From the NCBI GenBank assembly GCA_963924555.1, contig OZ004593.1, forward strand, positions 2,352,480 through 2,416,479: a stretch of DNA of 64,000 nucleotides. Reading direction: 5' to 3'. The notes beneath the pieces are model-generated. The model saw nothing but the letters and a program-made list of their open reading frames with translations, was not told the origin of the DNA and ran no database searches. This DNA is from Crambe crambe (Eukaryota > Porifera > Demospongiae > Poecilosclerida > Crambeidae). Positions 1 to 13,314 of the stretch are shown one piece after another; within the stretch, counting starts at the first letter, position 1, and each line of letters starts with the position of its first letter. The position numbers and the translations under genes were made by a program.

Positions 1-295
1 AAAAATTTACAACCCCTTTTTTTAAAAGCTTGCTTGGAGTTCAGGAAGAAGCTAGTAAAGTTTCTCACCCTAATTAGAAGCTGGAAAGCTTTCCTTATAG
101 TTTTAAGATTAAGACTCGCATTCTGACAGCATTATAGAGCTTAGACTAGAGTAGAATTGCTAGTTAGCACTTGGACAGTGAAGCCAGCTAGTGGAAACTA
201 AACTCACCCATCTTTGCCAGGACTACAACAGTTACTGCACCCTTTCGAAGTCGAATTTGGCTATGTGCACATCAGAGCATAATCAGAGTTGGATG
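1..295. other. Intergenic, nothing recognised
   Basis: I see no gene, RNA or clear repeat in this stretch. The short open frames crossing its right end belong to the duplicated segment that begins near 296. Confidence 0.5.
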
Positions 296-1426
296 GTGGC
301 TTGGACACGGGTCCAACGTCCATTTTCCGGTTCAGGTTCGCTTTCAGGGGATCCTTCAACGCTTACAGGCAGGAAAAGAACTAGAAGAGGTGAATGTCTT
401 GCCATACGACACAATCTATTATTTTGACGTCCTATACCCATTTTCTGTATAAACGATATTTTAATATTGACGTCCGTTACCCACATTATTAACTATATTC
501 TTTATAACCCCTCCATCATAATCTTGCTTTGGTGCATCAGAAGGCTAGTTAAAATATTCTAATGTACTGTTACTGTTAACTACTGTGTGCACATGGCTAG
601 TTTATAGCTCCCATGCAGGCAAACCACACCACACTCCATGGAATTTCCCTGGCTGATAAAGATGAAAAGGTTGGCTGATAATAGTGTAGTTTGTTCTAGC
701 TGGGAAATTCCATTCAGATTTCCAAGTTTAAGTTTCACTTTCAAAATAACTTCACATTAACTAATTACCGAGTATTATTCTAGTCATATCAATACCATAC
801 TTCCCAGAACCTGCTCTTTATCTTGACTAGCTGCTCGCCATTAGGTAATTAAGTGCAGCATATATTATCGATGTGCAAAGCATGCAGCCATCACAAGCAA
901 TGGCCATAATTCAGAGAAGAGGACTAGCAATGTTACGTAGCTATAGCTAGCTACTGGCTGCATGTACATGTAATTAGCCTACCTGGAACCCCCAGTCACC
1001 CGGACACTTGCATGTTATGATATGACTTGTAGCTAGACTTGTAAAGTTTAATATTAGCTATTTATAGATTCTGTATAGTTATCCTGGAACCCAGACCAAC
1101 TCATGTCTATGATGGTCCTATGATTCCACATGCAGGGACAGTGCAATGACTGGCCAGCAGCTATGCAGTGGCTATAGGTACAGGAACAGAAGTAAGTTAA
1201 TCATTGGTCTGCATACAAAGGCCTGGGCAAGAGGCTACATGCCCTTGCCATGATCTCACAGCCATTATGATTGTCTCTGCCCTATGCATTTTGTGCCCCC
1301 CCCATCCATGTAATATCTGTGTCCCCCTTCAACCATGTCCATGCAATATCTGCCCCCCTATAATCACATGCATATATATGTCTGTGACCCCTCGTGTGAT
1401 GCTTGCATGCATGCCCATGCAATGTA
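296..1426. repeat. Segmental duplication, copy A (partner 19190-20368)
   Basis: This segment and 19190-20368 run in parallel over about 1.1 kb. Both start at GTGGCTTGGACAC and end at CATGCCCATGCAATGTA, and differ by substitutions and small indels. On the minus strand around 330-400 both copies keep the short frame PVSVEGSPESEPEP, so a fragment of coding sequence may have been duplicated. The frame is short and has no visible partner exons, so I do not call a gene. Confidence 0.75.
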
Positions 1427-1470
1427 TACAGTTTCTGAAGTTCATTATGGACTTGAAATATATTTAGGAT

Positions 1471-4400
1471 TTAATGCAGCAATTTTGAAGCAAGCTATGT
1501 AGAACAAAGTGCATATTCAGCTATTGGGTGGCTGTGACCATTCAGAATCAATCTATAGCTACATATCTGAGTCTGGCATTTCTAACCCTTTTGATAGGTC
1601 AATATTCTATTCACCATGTGGGGTGAATAGTGACCACGTTTGAGTAATGAGGTGACCAAGTTTGAATAATGATGGCACATGCATGCATGTCTATATCGTA
1701 TGTCTATATGCATGTCTATATCGTATGTCTATGTAGCTACCCATTCACCTGTTGGATAAGCTAATTAGATAAAACTGAGTCAAACATCACCACTGCTATC
1801 AATCTCTATCCCTCTTTAGCTAACCAATCACTAAACCACATTATCATCCATGACCAATCCTTGACTCAGCTGAAAAGGGGCAGAGATCGATAGCTGCATG
1901 AGAGGGGCCTTCTTTCCTAGTTCCCTAGTTCCCCTCCCCTCTTCTAGTTCCCCTCCCCCCTCTCTTAGTTTCCCTCCCTCTACTAGTTCCTCTGCTGACT
2001 GGCACACCCAAGATTTTGGCCACTGCTGTTAGGATGTTGCTGACCCACTGGGTTTAGCGACTGAATCACATTATCATGGCCAGACTGCATGCTGCTTGAT
2101 TCAGCTGAATAGGGGCAGAGATTGATAGCTGCATGGAAGTTATGGGTTTAGTACTGCTATCATCAATATCCCTTATTATAAGCTAAATCTTGCAAATGCA
2201 GTAGTGTGTCTGTCTCTGTTAGCTACATCCAGTCCTCAGCCAGTAATGAAGTACAGTTATAGCTAGGCCATATCTCCCAACTCAGTGATCTCCAGCTCGA
2301 TGTCTAAAATTGCTCACACACACACACACACCTATACTGATTAGATAACTTGCACTCTTAGTAGCTTTGTGTAGTATGACTCTATAGTGACTTATATGCA
2401 TTTTCTATAGTCAGAGGTATTATTTTTACTCTGTAGCTTCAGTGGTAGCTATTCAGATTTCCAAGTAGCTAATAGCTAGCTACAAAGTTTAAGTTTCAAT
2501 TTCAAATTTGTCTCACATGAAGTAGCTAACCAATTTCCTAGAACTTATCTATCTGCATACTTATCATGGAATGCAACTAATTATCTATACGTATAGGACT
2601 GCTTATTTTCCACTGGAAGTCATTCTGTCTTAAGCAACTTAGCTAGCTATAGCTAAAGTCCAATAGAAAGATTATTCTACTCCATGATACATAATAGATA
2701 TCCCATCACAGTCAGTGGCTCTTATAGTGTCCATGAATGTCCTTATTCATATAACTCCATAAAGGGATAGCACTGGCCACAGTGACATAGCTACAGGAAC
2801 ATTAAGTTTATTCAGTATGTATCAAGCTGGGCAGAATAATTACTGGCGTTGTAAGAAACTCCATGAAATTGTGACTTGCTTTACCTTGCTACTTTGGTGA
2901 ACTAAAATATTTAGAGAAAAGCTATGATTTTGAGTCCATGTGTCAGATTATATGTAGCTAAGTGTTTGCAAAAAAAAATTAATTTGAGTCATGCAATTTT
3001 AATCCTTTACAGGAGTATAGCTAGCTGTGCCAATGAAGGAACTGAGTGACTGCATGTCATGTCATGTCCTGTGCCCCAAACCTGCACCTTGCATTGGCAA
3101 TTAAAGTTCTGTATCCACCACTCCGGTTGGTCCGGTTTTTACCGGACCACTTTTATTATCCACAAATTTACAAAGCACCATGACCCATGCAGATAAAATG
3201 GGCACGTCCATCCAAAATTTTTCCTCACATAAGCTCACCAGAGTCCAGACCACTCAAATTTCTGTGAATACACCCCTGTACTGTACATGCAAAATTAATG
3301 GTAAAAAAAAACAACAACATGCTATAGCTAGTGCTGTCTGTGATCTCTCTGATTTTTTTGCATGCACCCCTGGAATGGTGTAGTTGTTTTGTTCCAGAAT
3401 GTCCACCTGCATGTTCAGATTTGAGGTTTGACAGTCTTGGCAAGCTAATTTACCATTTCACATGAAATCCGATTTAACTTCTATTCACAGTTGGTCACAC
3501 TGATTAGATAAAATTCAGTCACTTATAACTACAGACTGACCAAGTTAATCATGTGGTTCTGTGACTGCATGCCATGGATTATCAATAGTAAGACCGCATA
3601 TTCTATGTCTCTATTCACCTGTTGATTAAGCAGATTAGATATTAAAAACCGAGTCAAGCGCCATGTAGTCTTTTCACGCAGCTGTCAATGTTCCACTTGT
3701 GGGTCATATTTGGCCGAGTCAAGCAGTCTGCATGCCATGAGACCAGGTTCACACAGTCTTTTCATGCAACTATCAATTATCTTCCTTGTGGATCATATTT
3801 GGCCTGAGTCAAGCAGTCTGCAATATTGGGAGAAAACTGTCAACACAACAGTGTCACTGTGGACATGGAACTTTACTTCTTGATTAACAGCCATTATGCA
3901 TTACCAAACCACATGCATCAAATCCAAGCATGCATGCTTAATTTGTGTAAGGGGTGATAGCTAATATATGAAGCTGACACATTACTGATATGATCCCACC
4001 TATGGTGTGTTCCTGTTCATTGATGAGGCTTGATAGAATTGGCCATTTTCATGTTATTACTCAGGTTTTTATTAGCCATGCTCAAATCAAGTCTGACCTA
4101 GTTTGCATACTACAATGTCATGCATGTGGTTCAGTTACTGAACTACAGACATGAAAAGACTGTGTGAACCTTCTTAACCAACAGATGAATAGGGACATGA
4201 AATATGGGTCTCGTGGCATGACTTTTTAATGACTTTTTAATGCAGCAATTATGAAGCAAGCTATGTAGAACAAAGTGCATATTCAGCTATTGGGTGGCTG
4301 TGACCATTCAGAATCTATACATATCTGACTGGTGACCAAGTTTGAATAATGATAGCACATGCATGTCATGGATTATGTAGCTATCTATTTACCTGTTGGG

Positions 4401-4554
4401 TAAGCTTATTAGATAAAACTGAGTCCCGCTGCTATCAATCTCTATCCCTTCTGTTCACCTCTCTTAGAAACTTCTTTAGCTAACCACTAAACCACAGCTG
4501 AAAAGGGGCAGAGTTTGATAGCTGCATGAGAGGGGCCTTCTCTCCTAGTTCCTC

Positions 4555-4586
<32 letters not shown>

Positions 4587-7500
4587 CTAGTTCCCCTCCC
4601 CCTCTTCTGCTGACTGGCACACCCAAGGTTTTGGCCACTGCTGTTAGGATGTTGCTGACCCACTGGGAGCTAGCTAGGTTATGGGTTTAGCGACTGAACC
4701 ACATTATCATGGCCAATCCATAAGACTGCTTGATTCAGCTGAATAGGGGTAGAGATTGATAGCTGCATGGAAGTTATGGGTTTAGGGACTGCTATCATCA
4801 ATATCCCTTATTATAAGCTAAATCTTGCAACTGCAGTGGTTACTCAGTTGTTGTGTGTCTGCCTCTGTTACATCCAGTCCTCAACCAGTAATGAAGTATA
4901 TCAGTTATAGCTAGGCCATCTCCCAACTCAGTGATCTCCAGTTCAATGTCTGAAATTGCTCACCCACACATACACACCTATACTGATTATATAACTTGCA
5001 CTCTTAGTAGCTTTGTGTAATAGCTATGACTATAGTGCCTTATACATGTGCTGAGGATTAGCATTTCGGTACAATTTTAAGCACATGTAGTCAGAGTTAT
5101 TGTTTTTACTCTGTAGCTTCAGTGGTAGCTATTCAGAATTCCAAGCTACAAAGTTTAAGTTTCAATTTCAAATTTGTCTCACATGGAGTAGCTAACCAAT
5201 TGCACCAATTTCCTAGAACTTATCTGCTATTATCTGTGTACTTATCATGGAATGCAACTAATTGTCTACGTATGTGATTCAGAGGGACTGCTTATTTTCC
5301 ACCGGAAGCCATTCTGTCTTTAGGAACTTAGAGGTATAGCTAAAGTCCAATAGAAAGATTATTCTACTCTATGATACATAATAGATATCCCATCACAGTC
5401 AGTGGCTCTTGTAGTGTCCATGAATGTCCTTATTCATATAACTCCATAAAGGGATAGCTTAATTTCATTTCATTTAATTTAATTTCATATTTTTTGAACA
5501 TTAATAAGTTATTGAGTAGCTATGTAGCTACTTATCAAGCTGGGCAGAATCTTTGTAAGAAACTCCATGAAATTGTGACTTGCTTTACCTAGCCACTTTG
5601 GTGTTAGCTAAAATATCCCGAAGAGCTAGAGAAAAGCTATGATTTTGAGTGCATGTGTCAGATTATACGTAGCTACGTAAGTGTTTGCAAAAAATAATTT
5701 GAGTCATGCAATTTTAATCCTTTACTAGCTAGCTATGCCAATGAAGGAACTGGGTGACTGCATGTCATGTCATGTCCTGTGCCCCAAATCTACACCTTGC
5801 ATTGGCAAAGTTCTACTGCAGGGGTGTATCCACCACTCCTGTTGGTCCGGTTTTCACCGGACCACTTTTATTATCCACACACCTACAAAGCACCATGACC
5901 CATGCAGATAAAATGGACATGTCCATCCGAAATTTTTTCTCACATAAGCTCATCAGAGTCAAATTTCTGTGAATACACCCCTGTACTGTACACAGAAAAT
6001 CAGTCTCCACTTCAATACACTTGGCTGGTTCACTTGTCTTGCTCGCACAGTTTCTAAATCTACATAATTATGCATTGAGAGCTTCTCCCCGTGACTAGCT
6101 AGCTTTCCTTGTATTCCATGATAAGTACCCAAAACCATATTCTACAAGCATGAAATAATTATCAATGTTCTATTTCTTGCCAGTTATAGCTAGCTATAGT
6201 TATGGCTAGTGCTGTCTGTGATCTCTCTGATTTTTTGCCAAGAGCAACTATGCACCCCTGGAATGGTGTAGTTGTTTCATTCCAGAATGTCCACCTGTTC
6301 AGAGTTGAGGTTTGACAGTCTTATCTGCATGGCAAGCTAACTTACCATTTCACATGAAATCCACCAGTTGGTCACACTGGTTAGATAAAATTCAGTCACT
6401 TATAGCTACAGACTGACCAAGTTAATCATGTGGTTCAATGACTGCATGCCATGGATTATCAATAGTAAGACCGCATATTCTATGTCCCTATTCACCTGTT
6501 GGTTAAGCAGATTAGATGTTAAAAACCGAGTCAAGTGCCATGCAGAGCTATCAATCTTCATCTTATTCATTTGTGGGTCATATTTGGTCAAGTCAGACAT
6601 GCATGTCATGGATTATATTATCTATATGTATATATAGCTACCCATTCATCTGTTGGTTAAGCTAATTGCTGAGTCAAAGAATTTCCTGAAAGTCTTAATT
6701 GTGCAACTGTAGTTACTCAGTTGTTGTGCGTTCCTGTTTCTGTATCTTTTACTTCCGCTCCTCAGCCAGTAGTGAAGCATAGTAGGCCACCTCCCAACTC
6801 AGTGATGTCCAGCTCAATGTCTGAAATTGCTCTCTCTCTCTCTTACACACACACCTATACTGATACTATAAATTGCACTCTAGTAGCTGTGTATAGTTGC
6901 AGACTTTTGAACTATAGTACTATAGTGCCTTATACATGTGCTGAGGGTTAGCATTTCAGTACAATTTTAAGCACACTGGTATTCAAATTTCCAAGTAAAA
7001 AATCAATGTTGGAATAGCTATAGCTACAAAGTTTAAGTTTCAATTTCAAATTTGTCTCACATGGAGTAGCTAACCAATTGCTTGCACCAATTTCCTAGAA
7101 CTTATCATATCATAGAATGCAACTATAATTATCTACATATGTGGTTCAGAGGGAATGCTACATTGAAAACTATATATTTCCCACCGGAAACCATTCTATC
7201 TTTAGCAACTTAGTAGATCATTCTCACAAGAGGTAGCTAAGCATGATAGCTACATATAGATATCCCATCACAGTCAATCAAGCTGGGCAGAATAATTACA
7301 TGGCTTTGTAAGAAACTCCATGAAATTGTGACTTGCTTTTATTTACCTAGCTAGCTACTTGCAATTGAGCTACTTTGGTAAACAAATATTTAGCTAAAAT
7401 ATCCCAAAGAGCTAGAGCTGAAAAAAAGTATGATTTTTGAGTGCATGTTTGAGTCATGCAGCTAGCTATGCCAATAAAGGAACTGAGTGACTGCATGTCT

Positions 7501-8345
7501 CATGTGCCCCAAACCTGCACCTTGCGTATGGCAAAGTTCTACTAACTGTACACAGAAATCTCCACTACAATACACTTGGCTGGTTCACTTGTCTTGCTTG
7601 CTAACAGTTTCATTATGCATTGAGAGCTCCCTGCAATCTTAGTTTATGAAAGTCAAACTGCATGGAATTGGGAACAGGTAAAAGAAGCATGCTATAACTA
7701 TAGTGCTGTCTGTGATCTCTCAGATTTTTTTTGTAAAGACCCCTGGAATGGTATAGTTGTTTTGTTCACCTGTTCAGAGTTGAGGTTTGACAGTCTTATC
7801 TGCATGGCAAGCTAACTGACCATTTCACATGAAATCTGATTTAACTTCTATTCACCAGTTGGTCACACTGATTAGATAAAATTCAGTCACTTATAGCTAC
7901 AGACTGACCAAGTTATCATGTGGTTCAGTGACTGTATGCCATGGATTATTGACAGTAAGACCTGTATTCTATGTCCCTATTCACCTGTTGGTTGTGTAGA
8001 TTAGATATGAAAAACTGAGTCAAGCACCATGCAGTCTTTTCATGCTGCTGTCAATCTTCATCTTATTCATTTGTGGGTCAAGTCAGATATGCATGTCATG
8101 GATTATATTATCTATGTAGCTACCCATTCACCTGTTGGTTAAGCTAATTAGATAAAACTGAGTCAAATAAGCTAAAGAAATTCCTGAAAGTCTTAATTGT
8201 ACAACTGTATACTCAGTTGTTGTGTGTGTCTATCTTTACATCCACTGCTCAGCCAGTAGTGAAGTAGTTATTACGTAATAGGCCACCTCCCAACTCAGTG
8301 ATCTCCAGCTCAATGTCTGAAATTGCTCTCTCCTGACACTGCATG
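1471..8345. repeat. Three imperfect tandem copies of a ~2.7-kb non-coding unit
   Basis: The same series of landmarks recurs in order. TTAATGCAGCAATT then AAGCAAGCTATGTAG starts at 1471 and 4238. The CATGTCATGTCCTGTGCCCC block is near 3057 and 5764 and is shortened near 7493. The segment reading GTAGTTGTTTTGTTCCAGAA is near 3380 and 6267 and is truncated near 7755. The CCCAACTCAGTGATCTCCAG block is near 2277, 4921 and 8288. Copy 1 is ~2.77 kb, copy 2 ~2.4 kb, and copy 3 (about 6700-8345) is shortened. A further fragment sits at 13355-13650. No long reading frame is conserved between copies, so the unit looks non-coding. Each full copy contains a small inverted repeat, TGGTCCGGT/ACCGGACCA. Confidence 0.75.
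4557..4582. repeat. Poly(C) tract, 26 bp
   Basis: Uninterrupted run of C on the plus strand within copy 2 of the 2.7-kb repeat. The corresponding place in copy 1 (near 1926-1990) has ordinary CT-rich sequence, so the run expanded in this copy. Confidence 0.95.
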
Positions 8346-9814
8346 GCAAGCTAACTGACCATTTCACATTTGATATGTCTATAGACAGCATCCTCAAGAT
8401 CACTGGAATGTGGGGGATCTGATCTTAAGGCTACACCTTTTTTGGGTTCTTTCTCCATGTAACATAATCCTGATTACGTCATTACTAATATAAATGTGCA
8501 TTTATCCAAACCAGGTACTACAGGTTATCAACTCTAATGTTTCTTATCTCTCCAAAAGAGCAAATACTCAACTGAGAAGAGTAGCAATTTCTCTGAAAGA
8601 ATTTCTGAAGGAAATTGATAACCTCAACATTGAAAATGATAGAGGAAAAAAATTAGATTAAGATTCACCCACGGTGTGACACAAGAAAAAAACAATATTT
8701 CAATGTAATTGGGTCAGGAAAAAAAAAAGAACTGACAGGAATAGGGGAATGTAAGGTGCGTGACATGCGTCTGCATCCCTAAGGATGAAATTCCAGAAGG
8801 GTTTTTCCAAATTGTAAGCTATCATTGTTCAATAATGCCACTGATGAAGTTCCCTCAACTAAAATCTGTCAGGTCAGTCAGACTCAGCCAACTCCCATCC
8901 CAAGTCCAGTTCACCCATCGTTGAATCAGCAGGGAGAGGCAGCAATTCAGATGGTACATGATAACAGCTATTATGTGATTATTTGCTAGAGTAATCCCTT
9001 TACAATAGAGGATGACTTATCCATAGTTCTATCACCAGGGAGTATATTGCCTGTTATAATTATGTTCATTATAATCTTAAATAGAGGATAACTTATCCAC
9101 AGTTCAGATGGTAGCTAGTAATAGAGTTAATAGAGTAATTTTTCATAGAGGATGGCTTACCCACAGTTCAATTACCCAGGAGAGAAAGAAATTCTGATTA
9201 CCTGTTGTGTGATTATTTTATTGTAATCCCTTTACAATAAAAGATGACTTACCTACAGCTCATATACCAGGAACAGGTGGCTCTGATAGTGAGCATGATA
9301 CAACTGAAATCACAGTATACAATCCAAAAATGACTTGGGGATAGTAGAGGGTGCCAGTACCCTGATATCACCTGCCAGGTTATTATCATTGTTATGTTGT
9401 CGTCATCATCCTTCATATAATAATTTTAATTATAGTGCAATGCAAGAAGAAAGTACGAAAATTAATTCCCAATTGGGCAAAAGAAGAGCACATAGAGGTA
9501 TAGGAAATCAAAAGCCAACTCATATAGGGTATTTAGGATTAATTATTTTATAGAGAATTCTTGTGCAAGGAAGTTATTTGAAAATACACCTTGTCCACCA
9601 TCTCCCGTACTTGCTAATCTGCCACTTCCAATCAATCTTCCTGCTGCTACAATTCCATTGGCTCCAGCCAGTACTGGGAGTAATAAAATGCAGCTATGAC
9701 ATATGTCTTTATGGAGCTTTATGACATGAAATGAGTCTGGTACATTATATAAATTTGAGAATAGTAGTTTTAACTTAAGTGGAATACTCAAGTAATAGCT
9801 CTCAGGACTCTCAG
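8346..9814. other. Intergenic with a coding-like fragment and degenerate ~90-bp repeats
   Basis: A 48-codon plus-strand frame at 8515-8661 (reads VLQVINSNVSYLSKRAN..., ending at TAA) has a coding look and is preceded by an AG that could be a splice acceptor. I cannot connect it to other exons or name it. From about 8995 to 9270 a motif of the type GAGGATGACTTATCCACAG recurs about four times at ~80-100-bp spacing, in degenerate form. Nothing else is recognised. Confidence 0.35.
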
Positions 9815-9883
9815 TAGCCTCGTACCCAGGCCTGCTTTTTTCGCGGGGCGCCGTGAAAAAAGCAGGCCTGGGTACGAGGCTTA
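9815..9883. mobile_element. Perfect foldback micro-MITE with 9-bp target duplication
   Basis: The element has two perfectly complementary 27-bp arms (9816-9842 and 9855-9881) around a 12-base GC-rich loop. It begins TAGCCTCGTACCCAGGCC and ends with the complement. The 9-mer GACTCTCAG flanks it on both sides (9806-9814 and 9884-9892), the footprint of a transposition. Shorter relatives are at 32265-32316 and 51016-51050. A 9-bp duplication fits Mutator-like enzymes (established for that superfamily); the assignment here is inference. Confidence 0.85.
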
Positions 9884-10040
9884 GACTCTCAGGTGATTCA
9901 GAGCAGCACTCTATACCTACAAAAGATCATAATATGGCTATTATGGTTAATGTATCAGCTCCTTTCAAACAGGGGTGGGAGAATTTACACAGAAAAAGTT
10001 GTTAAGTCAGGTTAATTATGTGTGATAACCACTCATTATA

Positions 10041-10310
10041 GTGAAAAAGATTGATGAGAGCATGTGCCACAAATGTTCAGTTAAAGAAATTTGTAAGAAT
10101 ATGAAGAAGTGGGTTGTGATACATGCCCACAGTGGTAACACTGGGCCTGCCTCAGTTACAAGAAAAGGCCAAGCATTAAGAAGAAGATTCCTTGTGTTTC
10201 TTGTGAGTGACATGACTCAATCACATTTCTTCATACGGTACTCTAAATTAAACCCTGACATTATTAGCCACCTCAGCGATACACTTTTTCAGGAAAACAT
10301 TAGCAAGTAA
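10041..10310 (+). other. Coding-like fragment, unidentified
   Basis: An 89-codon plus-strand open frame with varied composition, including the pair CHKC and the stretch KKWVVIHAHSGNTG. It could be an exon or a relic of a transposon protein. I see no matching neighbouring exons, promoter or family signature. The flanks from 9884 to 10570 otherwise hold nothing I recognise. Confidence 0.25.
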
Positions 10311-10573
10311 GTGCTATATTTATTACCCCTCCCTCCCTCCTATCTTTATTTGCTGGCGTAATTATTGAAACCATGGGTGCAGTGAATAGGAGGATCCCCC
10401 TCCTCACGCACAAATGAATACATATCAAATCGAAGCAGCAGTGGGATAATTCTGAAAGACAGGTTAGCTAGTCTTGTGAATGTTTTCCAGCCTTGTGAAC
10501 GTTTTTAAATCTTTGTTGTGAAGATTTCTACTCTTGTGAACATTTTCCAGTCTTGTGAATTAATAATCGTCTA

Positions 10574-10882
<309 letters not shown>

Positions 10883-11204
10883 ATCATCATCAGTATTATA
10901 AATCTTTTCCTATGAAGTAGGGTTCTTAGTACCCTAATTTTTGGTTGTTAAAATATTTTTGGCTGCATGTTACTATACTGTTGTAGTGTTAAAACTAAAA
11001 GCAAGCTGAAATTGAATATTGTTCTCATGAATTATTTGTAACATGAAAATTACCAAACTACTCCCCTTTAGCTATATCCTGGTCCCCTTTAAAATTATAT
11101 ATGTTCTATAACTGGTTGGTAGCTATTGTTCACATGGTGAAAACCCACACGTACACGGGACAAAAGTCTCCTAGCTGGTGGCGCGGCGCCCGCGCCTGCG
11201 AGAC

Positions 11205-11212
11205 TATAAATT
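11205..11212 (+). promoter_or_regulatory. TATA-like core promoter of the 11337 gene
   Basis: TATAAATT lies about 130 bp upstream of the start codon, directly after a GC-rich imperfect inverted repeat (AGTCTC ... GAGACT, 11165-11204). The spacing suits a transcription start near 11235-11240 and a ~100-base 5' leader. Assignment by position only. Confidence 0.4.
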
Positions 11213-11336
11213 CTATAGCCGTGTTCTCTTCTTTGATAACCTTGTTTTCTGCAAGTAGCTTAACTAGCTAAGCTAGCGGTATTAGTACTGTATCCAGTTT
11301 GATACTCTCTTGTTGCTATTCAAGCCTCTAAATTCC

Positions 11337-13110
11337 ATGGCTACTGAATGTGATGGCAGGTACGTAAGATAATCTACTGAACTTCTGGATTTGGTGAACA
11401 AAATGTTTACCCCCCCCCCCCCCCCCCCCCCCGAAGTATAAGATGGCAGTGAGTATACCCCTAATGTAGGCCTACTAAAAAAAACCTTCCTTAAAGAGCA
11501 GTGTATTCACTCTCTCGCTGTAAAACATGTGGGAAGACCTCATTTTTTTGCTCCTGATTTCTACTAGCTAGCTATATAGAAACTACAAACATAATATAGC
11601 TACCTACACTTTATGCTTAACAGTAGCTCTAGCAAATCTGGCCATAACTTTTGTTATATCAGTGCTTTATGATACGATATTGACCAGACATGATGTCCTC
11701 ACAAAGTATATTTTGTCCTAACATTTAACTGGACATTGCATCAGTGTGCATTTTGACCGGTATTTTTGTCCTGACAGACAAAATTAATCATGACCAGACA
11801 TAATTTATGCCAATATTGGCCGGAAAATGTCAGGTGTCAGGCTGTTATCATAAGCTCTGTATGTTAGTGCCAGCAGTAACTCTAGCAAAATTAGGTAGCT
11901 AATGTTAGTTTCATAAAGCTAATTATTATGAAAACTAATTCACCTTTGAACCTAAGTTACTAACTTCTGCTAGATATGAGGTTTACTAAGTTTACTCTAG
12001 TGAAATTCTATACAAGAAAAATAGCTCTATGAAAAATGTGGGCGGGGCATTGAAATAGGGACAAAACAAATATCTCTGTTCCTGTTGTCTTAACACTCAA
12101 ATGTTGAATTATGACCTTTTTGATACAGTTATTTTGAACATCCTAAAACGAAATCTTACGAAGTCTTTTATCGTTATGAGTTTATATCAGACCATCCACA
12201 CAAGAAAGTCACTTATGAAAGAGAAGAAGATATTGCCATACCTGTGAGAAAAATTTCACACATAACACACAATCATGAAGCACGAAGGATTGAAAGTGAA
12301 GATGGCTACTACAAGTTTAAAGCACAAAAGAAATTTGGCAAAAAGGATAAGTATGGTGCTACTGCTTATGGGGAATCATTCCGATGTCTAATACACAAGG
12401 ACGACTCGATTGACTCACGGTATAAACGTATTAGTCCTAATGATTTAGTATTGCCTGGTTGGTATTCATGGTGGGGTCTTTCCACATCAGGGTGGCTTGA
12501 TAAAGATAAAAAATCCACTATAGAGAACCTCAAGAAGAAGGGTTTTGATCATGATTCCCTTGCACCATACCTTCAAGATCCACCAAAATCACGATATGGT
12601 GGGAATGAGTTCTCAGGTGACCTACATGAAGTGTTATCCTGCTATCAGGACTCTCGTCACCCTGCTCCAGATGAGCCTAAACCTGACATTTATCTATTGC
12701 AAGGTGGAACTTTACGCTACAAATGTGAAATCTGCTGTGTTGTTATTGTGTGCACTGGAGAAGATAAAGAATCAGATGCACTTAAAGACTATAAACCTCT
12801 TCAACAAAAAAAAAGTACACGTACAGACAATCCAATCTTTGATTTGAATGGTCTTGTTGATGATGAAGGAAAGATGAGAGACCAGCCTGATTATAGCAAT
12901 GTGCCCATTTTTTATCCCAGATATCTTTTATGTGATGAAAGTAAAAGTTGGGCTAATTTAGCATTTGCATTCTATTTCAATGAATCTCAAGAAAAACCTT
13001 TTTTTAAATGTTTGAAAGATGTTACAGTATCAAAGGGAAAAATCGAACATGACAACGATATATTATGTGTGAGGTATTGGCAAAATGATCGTTGTTGTCC
13101 TGATCAATGA
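11337..13110 (+). CDS. Two-exon gene, 334-aa protein of unknown family
   Basis: Exon 1 (11337-11359) encodes MATECDG plus two bases and ends at the strong donor GTACGTAAG. Exon 2 (12129-13110) follows acceptor GATACAG and stays open to TGA. The phases join to one 335-codon frame (1005 nt). The protein looks soluble and charged, without signal peptide or membrane helix. Visible blocks are a Trp-rich PGWYSWWGLSTSGW (about residue 117), then YGGNEFSGDLHEVL, GGTLRYKCEICCVVIVC (about residues 185-206), and a Cys/Trp-containing C-terminus RYWQNDRCCPDQ. I cannot name the family. The intron holds a 23-base poly(C) run (11410-11432). Neighbours are repeats on both sides, so context gives no functional clue. 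Intact splice sites and a long open frame argue for a real gene. Confidence 0.8.
11410..11432. repeat. Poly(C) tract, 23 bp, in an intron
   Basis: Uninterrupted C run about 50 bp after the donor site of the two-exon gene starting at 11337. Confidence 0.95.
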
Positions 13111-13314
13111 TTATTGTAATACTTAAGTATTGTAATACTTGAGTATACTTAAGTACTGTAGTACTGTAATACTGTAGTACTCTAGCTGTATTGTATAACT
13201 CTTTTATTATAGTTAATTTTTTTATAATAATAAATCTTTGCTACTTATCCTCTGGCTATGCCCATAGACTTCCCCTAGTATAGCACTTTGTTGAAGGAAC
13301 CAATCCAGTTTACA

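Noticed and set aside
1204..1467. 87-codon frame rich in Cys and Pro
   Set aside because: The frame is not kept in the duplicated copy at 20160-20370, so it is not conserved as protein.
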